Shown in pieces: positions 42,901 through 55,560 of a DNA stretch of 64,000 nucleotides. Under the pieces are notes generated by a model. It was not told where the DNA came from and did not search any database. It was given only the letters and a program-made list of their open reading frames with translations. A program made the position numbers and the translations under genes. Numbering within the stretch: the stretch's first letter is position 1; each line of letters starts with the position of its first letter. The stretch is from Macrocystis pyrifera (lineage: Eukaryota; Sar; Phaeophyceae; Laminariales; Laminariaceae), in the NCBI GenBank assembly GCA_031763025.1, contig JASSKH010000021.1, positions 62,001 to 126,000 on the forward strand, given 5' to 3'.

Positions 42901-43700
42901 CAGAAGTGTACGCGAAGCGGCCAGCGCTTGCTTTTTCTTTCGCCACCAGGTTGGTGGAACGTCCATGCCGAGCGTGGATCAAAATGAGACTCTCAGTCGT
43001 GTTTCGGGCGACAAAACCATGCCAATTCTGTGGCTCTCTGGCGGTACCTCCCCGAAACACTCCAACCCACGTTTTACAGGCGGACATGGTAAAAAGAACG
43101 TCAGAGGTGCACGCGAAGCGGTCAGCGCTCCTTTTTCTTTCACCGCTGGCCCGGTGGAACATTCTTGCCGAGCTTGAAGCAAACGAAACCCCTCGTCGTG
43201 TTTGGGCTAACCCTAACCAATTGTTCTCCTCACCCTGTAGTTGGTACCCCAGCCCGCGTTTTCTTGGAGGGTACGATTAGAAAAGACGCCAAAGGTGTAT
43301 CCGAAACGGTCAACGCCTTATTTTTCTTTCGTCTCCCACTCGGTAAAGCGCTATTCCCGAGCATCAACGAAACGAGACTCTTCGCCGAGGTGTTTGGCGG
43401 CAAAACCAGCCTAATTCAGCAGTTGTACATACGTTTTCGGGCGTACATCGCTGTATCCTGACCCCGAGTTCAACGTGGGTATGGTCGGACAAAAGACCAG
43501 CGGTGCATGGGACTCAGCTGACGCTTGCTTGCCCTGTCAGCGCCCGCACGGTAAAAGCAAAACAAAATACCGAGTGTCAAACCGAAACCCTTCGTCGATT
43601 TGTTTTTAAACCAAACGAATCGATCGTTTGTCCGTCCAGTTGTACCCCCCCCGCAACACTCCTGCCCATGTTGTTTACGCAGACTAACCCTGACGAACAG
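39960..43700. repeat. Satellite with a period of about 200 bp
   Basis: About 18 diverged units. Anchors recur every 190-210 bases: CACGGTAAAACGTTATTCCC-like words near 40345, 40534, 40735, 40936, 41131, 41334, 41534, 41739, 41934 and 42135, and on to 43545. Each is followed by CCCTTCGTCGTGTTTTGGGC, GACAAAACCAAGCTAAT, CCCCAGCCCACGTTTTATAG and GAAACGGCCAACGCTTG. The divergence is substantial but spacing is kept. Overlapping open frames on both strands (up to 181 codons) are by-products of the repeat. Confidence 0.93.
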
Positions 43701-44180
43701 CCAGGCAACTCTGCTTCAATGATTTGCGTATCATGCTAGGCTTGCACTAGTTCTGAGGTAGTGTCATCCGGCACTCTTACATATCCTGAATGTCTGCGCT
43801 GCCGTCTGAAGCGCGAGGTCGCTACGATCTGCCTTTGTCCTGCCAACTTAAGTGTCTCGCCGTGAACCAGGGCCAGCGACAAGTCTTAATGTGTCGACGA
43901 CCTCGTGGTGTCGACGAAGACGTCGTATACACCGCATGTCCCAATCCCTTTTTGGTCGCCGCCTGGCGGCAGAACTTGTATTTTCAGTTTTGACAGCTGC
44001 CAAAGTTTACAGCAGCGTGACCGGCTCGGCTTCTCAAAAAATCAAAATCCCGATCAACCGCGCGACGGGCTGGAGACCCGACACACCTTGTGAAGCGGAA
44101 ATAGACCTGGGGTGGTGGTGTGGGCGGCAAAAGCAGGCGACCGGGATGACAGAGCGACTCGATTAGCAAAATAAATATAG
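43701..44180. other. No recognisable gene
   Basis: Transition between two repeat families. A 104-codon forward frame shows no domain. Confidence 0.4.
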
Positions 44181-44745
44181 CTTCCCATCTCAAAAGTTAA
44201 TGCGAATAATGGGTCAGGAGGAGCCTTCGTGGATATCATTTTTTTCTATCGCTAACTCTAGCCCAAACCCCAACCTGTTTTTGAAGCTTTGTCCTAAGTG
44301 TCTTGTTTTTGTTTCTACGTGACAACACCGTGTTTATTTTTCCTGGCCACAAGACCATGGTGATCTGCTCCTCCGCAGTAAACGTATACCTTCCGATTTC
44401 AAAAGTAGATGCCAGCAATGGGTGAGGAGGAGCCTTTGTGGATATCATTTTTTTCTAACGCTAACTCTAACCCAAATCCCAACCCGCTTCTAAAGCTAAG
44501 TGGCTTTGTTTTTTTTTTCTAGGTCACAACACCCTGTTTATTTTTCCTGGTCACGAGACCATGGTTATCTGCTCCTCCGCCGACCTTGACTAGCAATAAA
44601 CGTAAACCTCCCGACTTCAAAAAGTAGATGCGAGCAGTGGGTGAGGAGGAGCCTTTGTGGATATCATTTTTTTCTAACGCGAACTCTAACCCAAACCCTA
44701 ATCCGCTTCTAAAGCTTTGTCCTAAGTGGCTTGTTTCACTCCGCG
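44181..44745. repeat. About 213-bp repeat, three copies, telomere-like words
   Basis: Units begin GAGGAGGAGCCTTTGTGGATATC or a one-base variant near 44216, 44426 and 44646. Each then has TTTTTTTCTAACGC or similar and a block of CTAACCC-like words (CTAACTCTAACCCAAATCCC), next CTTCTAAAGC and TTATTTTTCCTGG. The CTAACCC words look like degenerate telomeric repeats. The 200-bp satellite also has GCTAACCCTAACC at about 43206. Confidence 0.88.
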
Positions 44746-45924
44746 GGTATGTCTTCACGGGTTGATCGGCCATCGACTCTGCAGCGATGGATGGAGGTTG
44801 GTCTTCCCCTCCACGTCGCCCACCGCCACCAAAAAAAGGTCCACGAGGATGAGGTTGCTGACGGCCAGAGGCTGGTTCCTCCTCAGCACCTGCTACCAAC
44901 CCCTGATGCTGGAGCCCGCTGCTTGGGTAACGGCACCCACGCCTTGGTCAGCGAGGGCTGTTGTAGTATCGTGTGGGGGACAACGTTCTTTGTTTCTTCG
45001 ATAAAATACCAACCTTCCAACAAGGATCCCGAGGTTCTAAGAAATACGTAATCAAGATCGTGTCGACTGATATACACGTCCCGCCGCGGTCTAGTCTTCG
45101 AACAAAAGACGACAGGGCTGGTGACATCTTTGTCCGACGAACGCCCCAAAAATACAGAAATATGCGGTAGAAGCACGCAGCAGTAGCTGCAAGACCTAGA
45201 AAGCAGCCCGCGACCGCAAGACAGGAAAAAACTCTGATGCCTTGCGTTGGTTTGTGTCACTCGTCGGGAAAAAATTCTGAACGAACCTACAGCGGATCGA
45301 AATCGGGACACAGCTGCGAACAATCTCGACTACTCACGCGCCCCAGTCCATGGCAGCGAAGGGCTGGTCGGGAGGACGGTAGGAGGGGTTGTTTTATCCC
45401 AAAGCTATACATTTAACGTAGCTGGTGGAGTTAGACTATGACAAGTTCGGCCCAAGCCACCTAACCCGACACAAAACGGTTCCCAAGACTTGGGACTACA
45501 CGCGACAATAATTAAGTATTGAAGTAGTCTATAGGACCCTGGGGACGGAAACCATTTCGGATAAAGCATCAGAACGGACACTGATTGTTTCGAAGGTGTG
45601 CTGAAAGATAGCAGCAGATTGTTGTTGCCATTTTTATTTCTGTCTTCCGGGACTCCAGAAGCTCTACCTAATATCGTTTGAACGCCTTTTCCGTTTCATA
45701 TGTTATTCGTTGTTTACGGAGGCCATCGGATTGCACTTTCAGTTTTATCTTAAAGTTAGTGTTTGGGTGTGGTAGTCCTCAACCGAGGATCCAAAGAAAA
45801 AATAGGTACACCTCTACCGTAGCATGTGTCTTGACGACAGTAGCTGGTGCTCAAATATTTTGCTGCGCTAGTTCCATGCGACAGCTATACTTTTCAGACG
45901 TATTGACTGCTGATCACTAACCCA
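44746..45924. other. No recognisable gene
   Basis: 1.2 kb with frames of up to 146 codons on both strands and no identifiable domain or repeat. Confidence 0.4.
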
Positions 45925-48800
45925 ATCCTAAGTGCCAGGTAGGCTTCCGGTGGGTGAGGTGGAAGGCTGATCATATTTGTAGACCTTGGCAGGGTGTTCG
46001 ACAGACGTTTTGTAATATTCGCCGGCGGCTCCTGCGGATAAAAATTTGTGCGCCACAACAGTGAGTGTTTTTGTGGGTGGGAGCTTTGTGGGTGGGAGCA
46101 GGGTGCCAATCTACGAACTAGTATATGCGAGAATCGAACCGAATGGCGAAATAATCGACGGTTTCTGCGCCCGAACTGTGCCTCTGGATGGGATCAGGGT
46201 GGGTGGTGGGCCTCTTGCGGCTCGTGCGAAGAAATATTTATATTTCTGCACCTTGTGGGTGCGAACAGGGTGCTAAATGGGAAGAGGTTTGGGCAGATTC
46301 AAGGTACCAAGCGGGAGCAGGGTGCCAAACGCAAGAACAACAGTATACGGGAGTGATCCCATTAGGCACCCTGCTCCCACCGCCAAGGCTCACAAATAAA
46401 ATTGTTGCAGGAGATTACCATTGCGGGGGACCATGGTAAGTAGGACCAAATACTGTTAGTAAAAAAAGGTAAACATATAGTTTTTTTGTGTATAGGGTCC
46501 TATGTACTAGGGTCTCCCGGAATACAAACACCCTAATCCCACTCAGAGCAGCAGAAATCGTCCCCAGACACGAAACTAGCAAAACAAAATATAGGAACTC
46601 GCATATGCGGGAGCCGATTGGCGAAACAAAGACGGGTTTTGAGCCCAAGCTGTGCCTTCGGGTGGGATCAGGGTGGCTGGTGGGCCTCCTTCGGCTCTTC
46701 GGAGGGATGATTCTATTTTTGCACCTTGTGGGCGGGAGCAAGGTGCCAAATGGGAAGGACCCACGGCGAGGTCGAGGTACCAAGCGCAAGCAGGGCGGCA
46801 AACGCAAACTAAAATTACAGGCAGGCACGACTCCGATCTGACCCAACCCGGGTGTGATCCCGTTGGCACCCTGCTCCCACCTGTGGCGTCTGGGACATGC
46901 ATCACGGTTTGAGCAAGATCATGCATACCTACACACATACCATGGTAGCTCATGAATGATATTGTGGCCGGAGATCAGCACAAAGCACCCTGATCCCTTT
47001 CAGAGGAATAACAATCGTCCGTAGACACGGCAGAAGCAACAAGAAAAAATGTACGAACTCGCATACGCGGGATCGGGAATCGAACCTATTGGTGAAACAA
47101 TAGACGGATTATCGCCCGAGTTGTGCCTCTGGGTGAGATCAGGGTGTCCGGTGGGCCCCCAGCGGCTTCTTCCACCGGGATGATTTCATTTCTACACCTT
47201 GTGGGTGGGAACAGCGTGATAAATGGGAGTGGTTTTCGTCGGATTCAAAGGACTCAATTAGAACAGGGTGATTTGTAGTATTCTCCGGCTGCTCCTGCCG
47301 AGGGCTAACTATATCTCTAAACCATTAAGTGGGAGCAGGGTGTCAAACGGGAAACGTTTCGAAAGATTCGAAGTACCAAATGGGATCAGGGTAGTTGGTG
47401 GGCCTCCGGCGGCTCCTGCGGAGGGCTAATATCATTTCTGCACCTTGTGGATGGGAGCAGGGTACCAAATGGGATCATGTCCGGGTGGGATCAGGGTGCG
47501 GCTGGGATCAGGAGGGAAATGCTTAAAGGTCCGCAGCACCTGTTGACCTTGAATGAACATTGTCTAGTAGTATGTACTGATGGGTGTTGGTCTGATTGTG
47601 AGCACGAAGTGGGCACAGGGTGTTTTGTAGTAACTACGGCGGTCCTGAGAGGATTCACGCCCTCGCAGACGGCCGCTGTTGCGAAACATGGGCCGGTGGG
47701 GTGCCTGTGGAGGGGATCAGGGTAGTTGGTGGCGCCTCCGGCGGCAATATCATTTCTGCACCTAGTGGATGGGAACAGGGTACCAAATGGGATCACATCC
47801 GGGTGGGATCAGGGCGCAGCTGGGATAAGGAGGGAAAGGCTCGAAGGTCCGCACCGCCTGTGTACCTCGAGTGAATATTTCTCCCCCATAAATTGTTTAG
47901 TGATATGAACTGTGTTGGTCAGATTGCAAGTACGAAGTGGGAACAGGGTGTTTTCTAGTAATCTACGGCGGTCCTGCGAGACTAACAGACGACTGCTGCT
48001 TCGACACGTGGGCCGGCGATGGGGGTGCTTGTGGATGGGATCAGAGTAGATGGTGGGCCGCCGCCGGCTCCTGCGCAGGGCTAATATCATTTCTGCACCT
48101 TGTGGATGGGAGCAGGTAACCCTAAAGATCTTACCCGGGTGGGACCAGGGTACGGCTGGGATCAGGAGGGAATGGCTCGACGTATTTACCTTGAACCAAC
48201 ATTTCTCTCCCAAATTCAGCTAGTACGTACGTACAGATGTGTGCTTGTCAGATTGCAAGTACGAAGTGGGAACAGGGTGTTTTTTAGTATTCTACGGCGG
48301 ACCTGTGAGGATTTATGTCCTCGCAGACGACCGCTGCTGCCACACATCGTCCGGTGGCGTGCTTGCGGATGGGATCAGTATAGTTGGTGGGCCTCCGGCG
48401 GCTCCTGCGGAGGGCTAATGCCATTTCTGCACCTTGTGGATGGGAGCAGGGTACCAAATGGGATAATATCCGGGTGGGGTCAGGGGGTGCGGCGGGGATC
48501 AGGACGAAAACACCACGTTTTTATCTTGAATGGAAATGTCTCTACCAAACGTTTGACTAGTGATACATGTACGGATGTGCGTTGGTCAGATAGCAAGTAC
48601 CAAGTGTAAACAGGGTGTTTTGTAGTAAAATGCAGCGGTCGTGCGAAGATTTCCGAGGGGCTCCTTCTGCGAGTCTGAGTGCCAAATGGGAGAGGCCTAC
48701 TGAGGGATCCAAGGTCACATTGGGAACAGGGAGGTCGGTGGGCCTCCAGCGCGTCAACGGGTATGATATCTCTCCACGTTTCACCGGGATCGGATCCGGC
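45925..48800. repeat. G-rich repeat family, 470-bp and 330-bp units
   Basis: The core word CACCTTGTGGATGGGAGCAG and its variants begins near 46250, 46721, 47194, 47440, 47758, 48096 and 48430. Spacing is about 470 in the first part and 320-340 later. Other shared words are GGTGGGCCTCCGGCGGCTCC, TGCGGAGGGCTAAT, CCAAATGGGAT and GGGTGGGATCAGGG. The complement GGCACCCTGCTCCCAC occurs at about 46362 and 46866, giving inverted pairs with the forward word. Confidence 0.9.
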
Positions 48801-48984
48801 TGGGGTCGAAGTGAGGAAGAGGGCTATCCCTGGAATATCACAGAGTGCCACCTGGAAGGAGGGCGGTTCTCCACGACTGTTCCTAACCCTATGTTAGGTA
48901 GATATGACAAATAGAAGGGATGGGAAGCATGGCGAAGCGACCATAGTTTTGAATTATATTTGGCGGGTCGTCCGAATGAGTAGC

Positions 48985-49225
48985 AGCTAGCCCCACCGGC
49001 AGGAAGGATGCAAAACAAATCTGGGACATGACCCTCTAACAATCACCTTGTGACTACGCCGCAATGAGTTCGTGACACGAGGTGTCCGAGAGAGTGTGAA
49101 CACGGGCGTCAGCACGAAGCAGAAAACATCTGGTACATGACCCTCTAAAAAACGCCTGGCGTCTACACCCAAATGAGCTCGTGAAACGAGGTGTCCGAGA
49201 GAGTGTGAACACGGGCGTCTTGGTA
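48985..49225. repeat. About 120-bp tandem pair
   Basis: Two copies share GACATGACCCTCTAA or TACATGACCCTCTAA, AATGAG.TCGTGA.ACGAGG, and GTGTCCGAGAGAGTGTGAAC followed by ACGGGCGTC. The second copy ends at 49220. Confidence 0.85.
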
Positions 49226-49310
49226 AAATAGTCGGTCTGGAATTACTTGGTTTTACTATTGATAAATTAAATTAGTGGGTTCTAGTAGTGACAGCAACAA
49301 TGACTTGATT

Positions 49311-49434
49311 ATAATGAGGCGCGGGAAGCGCGCAGAGCGTGCGAGCTTTTTTTTTCTTGTATTTTTCCAAGAAAACAAAATACGCTTCATAGCGGCTCGG
49401 ATACGAGCGTAGGGTGCCTTGGTTTGAGTTTCTC

Positions 49435-49471
<37 letters not shown>

Positions 49472-50448
49472 TTCAACATTTTTTTGGGCAACGTTTGACA
49501 ACCGCTCTCGACGCACACCGCACCAAATCCAGTCCCGGCGGGTTCTTTGCACGCGCACACACAAAAAGAGGCCTCCTCGTCGTGCTGGTGCGGTGGTAGT
49601 TCGTTCACAGTACCTGCTACGGGAAATTCTCTCTCCTGGACAGAGCATGTCGGGTGCAGATTTTTCGTCTGCAAATTATGCCGAATTTCGAGTTCGGAAT
49701 CAACACAGGACAAAATCGAGTACGTGTACAAAGAGTTCAAGGGTTAAATTGACAAGCCGAGCGTACAGCGACGCTGACCCTGGCCTCGTGCGTCCTACTG
49801 CTGCTACTGCTGCTACTGCTGCTGCTGTTTGTTGCTGGAGAAACACTGCTGCTGTAGATGTCGTACATCAGTACAAGCAGCAAGTAGTGGTGGCACCTGC
49901 TACGAGAAAGAAGGTCTTTCTGTGAGTCTGTTGGACAAAACATTTCAGATGAAGATTTTTCGTCTTCAAATTATGCTGAATTTCAACCAGAAAACATTGT
50001 TGGAAAAAACATGTGAGGTGTGTGTGTTTGTTCTTGTTCTTTCTACCCGTCGGCATTGTCCGTGCCGATTCTTGAATCTCCGAGATATACGATACGAATA
50101 CAAGTTCTGTGGTCACAGCAGTGCATATTTTTCGTCTTCAAATTATGATGCCGGATCTCGAAGTGGAAACCAGGAAACACACAACAAAATCAACAACAGA
50201 GCAGGTGTGTGCGTACTGCTGCTGCTGTGTTTTTCATATATCAAGAGCAGAAGAGGCCAAGAACATTTACGATATTATTGAGATTCACCAACGGCGTAAA
50301 GGTAGTAGGTAGTACAGCAGCAACAAGCAGTAGGTGTTTTCGTTCGTGTTGGTTCAGCACCAAACAGAATAATCCGTATTCGCCCAGCATGATGCATCGC
50401 AGATATGACTACTGCAGGCATTACTGAGGTCGCGCCTCATTACCGCCA
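49311..50448. mobile_element. Candidate terminal-inverted-repeat element with TA flanks
   Basis: The left end TA-ATGAGGCGCG and right end CGCGCCTCAT-TA are exact complements of 10-12 bases, 1.14 kb apart. TA occurs at both borders, which fits TA target duplication as in Tc1/mariner-like and some other DNA transposons. Inside are a 32-base GT run, three copies of an AGATTTTTCGTCTTCAAATT word (about 49660, 49952 and 50127), GCT/CTG repeats and a LINE-B terminus remnant. No transposase frame is visible, so it would be non-autonomous. The partial copy at 38989 supports mobility. Confidence 0.6.
50015..50120 (-). mobile_element. LINE-B terminus remnant
   Basis: The forward reading GTGTGTGTTTGTTCTTGTTC, then TTTCTACCCGTCGGCATTG, TCCGTGCCGATTCTTGAATC and ACAAGTTCTGTGGTCACAG parallels the reverse-oriented LINE-B ends, with deletions. 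Confidence 0.65.
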
Positions 50449-50454
50449 ATTACT

Positions 50455-53400
50455 AGTAATATGGTGGGGTATAAACACCTCGATTTTGGTATGGTGGGGT
50501 CGAAACAAGCATTTTAGTGTAGTCGGGTGTGTATGACTTGGTTTGAGTATTGTTGTCAACTGAAATGACTTGCTTTTAGTATGGTTATTCTGAATATCTT
50601 GGTTTTAGCATGGTGGGCACGAAATTACTTGGTCTTAGTATCGTGAGAAAAAACTTGATTTTAGTGTTGGTCGATAAAAATAACTCGATTTTACCACGGT
50701 GAAAAAAAAGATGTGATTTTAGTATGCTCCTCCTGACATTACTTGGCTTTAGTATGGTGGGCGCGAAAAATGTATGGGCATTCTTAAATAACTTGGTTTT
50801 AGTATGGTGGGCACGAAATGACTTGTTTTTATTATGGTGAAAAAAACTTGACTTTAGTGTTGTCGATGAAAATAAATCGTTTTTATCATGGTCGAAAAAA
50901 TGACTTGATTTTAGTATGGTCAATCTGAAATGACTTGTTTTTAGTATGGTGGGAAGAAATGACTTGGTTTTAGTATGCCGAAAAGAAAAACTTGATATTG
51001 GCGTTGTCGCTTAAAATAACTCGACTTTATCATGGTCGAAAAAAATGACTTAATTTTAGTATGATCATTCTGAAATGGCTTGGTTTTAGTATGGTGGGCA
51101 CGAAATGACTTGGTTTTAGTATAGTGAAAAAGCAACTTGATACTAGTGATTGTCGTTAAAAATCACACGATTTCAGCATGGTCGAAAAAAATGACTTGAT
51201 TTTAGTATGATCATTCTGAAAATACTTGGTTTTAGTATGGCGGAGTCGGATTGTGGTCATCAGAGGGGTTAGCTGTACACATCCCCGGGTATCATAAGTG
51301 GAAAATAGACTATGCATGGTATAACGGATGTGGTCTACAGGGGCGGCCATCCGGGATATCGGGCTCCAAGTGAGGATATTTTTGTAGGGTGTAAAACGGA
51401 ACTGCTTCTTGTGTGAGACATCGCACGCGGTGGTCATTGTGCTTTCCTCTCGGTAAGAATTCACGTCTCTTACTTCGAGTCGACTAGGGTGGCTGACTCG
51501 CTAGAGCTGTACAGCTAAATGCTGGCCTCGAGTACGACCTAGTACGGTTCTTAGAGAAGCGACTTGATCTTTGTATTGTCGGCAAAAAAAACTCGATTTG
51601 ATCGAGGTCTGAAGAAATGAATTGATTTTAGTATGGTCGAAAAAATGACTCGATTTTACTATGATCATATTGAAATGACTTCATATTAATATGGATCGAA
51701 AAACGACTTGATTTTAGAATGGTCATCTTGAAATGACTTGATTTTGTAACGGTCATCCCGAAATGATTGGGTTTAAGTATGGCAGGCGAAAATTGACTTT
51801 TTGTTTAGTGATGCATGTCAAATTCACTTTATTTACTGTAGTATTATAGGTACAAATAATAACTTCATCCTATTGTCGTCCAAATGAAAATGACATGATT
51901 TTAGTATAAATCGAAACAAAGACTTGATTATAGTGTCGTCATCTTGAAATTACTTGATCATAGTATGGTCATCTCGAAATGACTGGGTTTGAATATTGGA
52001 GGCTCAAAAGCTTGGTTGTTGTGTTGCGTGCCAAAGTCAGTAAATTTGTGTATTGTGGGCAGAAATGACTTGATTTTTTCCTTGTCCAAATAAATCACTT
52101 GATTTTAGTATGGATCGCGAAAATGACTTGTTTTTAGTAATGATTTGATTCCATTATGGATCGCAAAAATAACTTGATTTTGGTACTGTCACCTTGGAAT
52201 GACTTGATTTTCCATCCTGAAATGAATGTGTTTAAATATGGCAGATGCAACATGACAATGTACATGGTTTGACTTGACTTTATCGTCGTCCAAAAAAAAT
52301 TACTCGATTTTAGTATGGTCGTGCTCAAATGACTTGATTTTAGTATTGTCGTCCTCAAATGACTTGATTTTAGTATGGTTGGCCTGAAATGACTTGATTT
52401 TATTATAGTCATATGCTCCAATGACTTGATTCTAGTATGTTTTGTATAAATAGCTTGATTTTATAGTATGGTCGTCCTTAAATGACTTGATTCTAGTATG
52501 TTCGACGTCAAGTGACTTGATTTCAGAATTTCCGGCCTCAAATGACTGGTTGGCCCCAAATGATTTGATTTTAGTGTAATCATATTCCAGTCACTTGATC
52601 TTAGTATGTTCTTGATTGACTAACTGGATTTTAGTATGGTCTACCTTGAGTGACTCGAGTTTAGATGGTCGGCCTCAAAAAAATTGATTTTATTATGGCC
52701 AGCCTCGAATGACTCAATTTTAGAATTTTCGACTCCAAATGACTTGATTGCAATGTATTTGGCCTCAAATTACTTGATTTTAGTATTGTAGGCCTCACAT
52801 GACTTGATTTTAGTATTGTTGACCTTGAACGACTTGAGTTTTGTATTGTCGGCCGCAAATAACTTGATTTTAATATATTCTTGATCAAGTGACTTGATTT
52901 TAGTATGGTCGGCCTCACATGACTCGATTTTAGTATGGTTGGCCCCAAATGACTCGATTTTAGTATGTTCTTGATTAATTACCTGTATTTTAGTATGGTC
53001 GGCCTGAAATGACTTGATTTTAGTATAGTCGGCCTCAAATTACTTGATTTTAGTATTGTTGGCCCCAATTGACTTGATTTTAGTATAGTTGACCCCAAAT
53101 GACTTGAAGTTAGTATGTTCTTCAGTAAGCAACTAGATTTTAGTATGGTCGGCCTTAAATATCTTGATTCAAGTGTGGTCGTCTTCAAATGACTTGACTT
53201 TAGTATCGGCCCCAAATGACTCGATTTCAGCATGTTCTTGATTAAGTGACTTGATTTTAGTATGGTCGGCCTGGAATAAATTGATTAAAGTACGGTTGGC
53301 CTTGAACGACTTGAGTTTTGTATTGTCGGCCGCAAATGTCTTGATTTTAATATTTTCTTGATCAAGTGAATTGATTTTAGTATGGTCGGCCTCACATGAC

Positions 53401-55560
53401 TTGATTTTAGTATGGTTGGACCCAAATGAATTGATTTTAGTATGTTCTTGATTAATTATCTGTACTTTAGTATAGTCGGCCTCAAATGACTTGACTTTAG
53501 TATGGTCGGCCTCGAATTACTTGATTTTAGTATTGTTGGACCCAATTGACTTGATTTTAGTATAGTTGACCCCGAATGACTTGAAGTCAGTACGTTCTTG
53601 AGTAAGCAATTAGATTTTAGTATGGTCGGCCTTAAATGACTTGATTCAAGTGTGTGGTCGTTTTCAAATGACTTGATTTTAGTATCGTCCGCAAGTGACT
53701 TGATTTTAGTATGTTCTTGATTAAGTGACTTGATTTGAGTACTATCGGCCGGGAATGACTTGATTTTAGAATGCTCTTGATCAAATGACTTGATTTTAGT
53801 ATGTTTGGCCTCGAAAGACTTGATTTAGTAGTATGGTTGGCCCCAAATACATTGATTTTAGTATGGTCGGCCTGAAATGACTTGATTTTAGCATAGTCGG
53901 CCTCACACGACTTGATTTCAGTATTGTTGGCCCCAATTGACTTGAGTTTAGTATGGTTGACCCCAAATGACTTGATGTTAGTATGTTCTTGGGAAAGCAA
54001 CTGGCTTTTAGTATGGTCGGATTTGAATGACTTGATTTTAAGTATGGTCGTTCTAAATGACTTGATTTCAGTATTGTCGGCCGCAAATGACTTTTGATTT
54101 TAGTATGGTCGGCCTCAAATGACTTGATTTTAGTATATTCTTGATCAAGTGACTTGGGTTTAATGTGGTCTGCCTGGAATGACTCAATTTTAGTATGATT
54201 TCGATTAAGTGACTTGATTTTAGTATGTTCGGCCTGGAATGACTTGCTTTTAGTATGTTCGGCCTAAAATGACTTGACTTTGGGGTAGTTGTCCGCAAAT
54301 GACTTGATTTCAGTATCGTTGGCCTCAAATGACTTGATTTTAGTATGGTCGGCGTCAAATGACTTGGTTTTAGTATGTTCGGCCTCAAATGACTTGATTT
54401 TAGTATATTCTTGATCAAGTGACTTGGGTTTAATATGGTCTGCCTGGAATGACTCAATTTTAGTATGATTTCGATTAAGTGACTTGATTTTAGTATGTTC
54501 GGCCTGGAATGACTTGCTTTTAGTATGTTCGGCCTAAAATGACTTGACTTTGGGGTAGTTGTCCACAAATGACTTGATTTCAGTATCGTTGGCCTCAAAT
54601 GACTTGATTTTAGTGTGGCCGGCCTCAAATGACTTGGTTTCAGTATGTTCGGCCTTAAATGACTTGATTTTAGTAGTGTCGGCCTCAAATGACTTGATTT
54701 TAGTATTGTTGGCCCCAATTGACTTGATTTTGGTGAGGTTGTTGAAATGTCTTGCTTTTAGTATGGTGGGGTCCAAATGACTCGATTTTAGTGTTGTGAG
54801 GTAGGTATGACTTGATTTTAGTATGGTCGTCCTCAAATGACTTAATTTTAGAGTGTTTGGCCCCGAATTACTTGCTTTCAGTATGGTTGGCCTCACATGA
54901 CTTGATTTCAGTATGGTCGGCCTCAAATGACTTGGTTCTAGTAAGGTCGGCCTCAAATGACTTGATTTTAGTATTGTCGGCCTCAAATGACTTGATTTTG
55001 TTATTGTTGGCCTCAATTGACTTGATTTTGCTAAGGTTATTGATATGTCTTGCTTGTAGTACGGCGGGGGGGGTCAGCCTAGAATGACTTGATTTTAGCA
55101 TGGTCGGCCTCAAATGACTTGATTTTAGGGTGTTTGTCCCCAAATGACTTGATTTTAGTATGGTTGGCCTCACATGACTTGATTTTACTATAGTCGGCCT
55201 CCAATGACTTGGTTTTAGTATTTTCGGCCTTAAATGACTTGATTTTAGTATAGTCGGCCTCAAATGACTTGATTTTAGGGTGGTTGACCCCAAATGACTT
55301 GATTTTAATATGTTTGGCCTAACATGACTTGATTTTAGTATGGTCGGCCTCAAATGACTTGGTTTTAGTATTTTCGGCCTTAAATGACTTGATTTTGGTA
55401 TAGTCGGCCTCAAATGACTTGATTTTAGTATTTTTGGCCCCAATTGACTTGATTTTAGTGAGGTTGTTGAAATGTCTTGCTTTTAGTATAGTGGGGTCCG
55501 AATAACTCGATTTTAGTATTGTGAAGTAAGTATGACTTGATTTTAGTATAGGCGAGTGAA
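50455..55560. repeat. 30-bp minisatellite with higher-order repeats
   Basis: The basic unit is ATGACTTGATTTTAGTATGG plus TCGGCCTCAA, roughly 150 copies by length. A unit of 30 keeps frames open, so reverse frames encode decapeptide repeats (LRPTILKSSH) and forward frames NDLILVWSAS repeats. I treat these as artefacts. The first part (to 51240) uses a variant rich in GAAAAAAATGACTTG and GGGCACG. Larger periods are visible: 270 bases (nine units; 54121 and 54391), about 480 (sixteen units; 52823 and 53300) and 150 (five units; 55121 and 55271). Confidence 0.97.
51245..51555. other. Non-repeat island within the 30-bp array
   Basis: About 310 bases unlike the surrounding units. No gene, ends or target duplication recognised. 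It may be a foreign insertion or an unamplified segment. Confidence 0.7.

Noticed and set aside
42617-43162. 181-codon reverse frame in the 200-bp satellite
   Set aside because: It spans several satellite units, is matched by frames on the forward strand and has no domain.
54068-55443. Reverse-strand frames encoding LRPTILKSSH-type decapeptide repeats, up to 216 codons
   Set aside because: A 30-bp unit keeps all stop-free frames open on both strands. No start context, signal or non-repeat domain is present, so the DNA repeat explains them.
50455-55560. CRISPR-like array
   Set aside because: Units are contiguous 30-mers with gradual variation, without unique spacers, in eukaryotic DNA.
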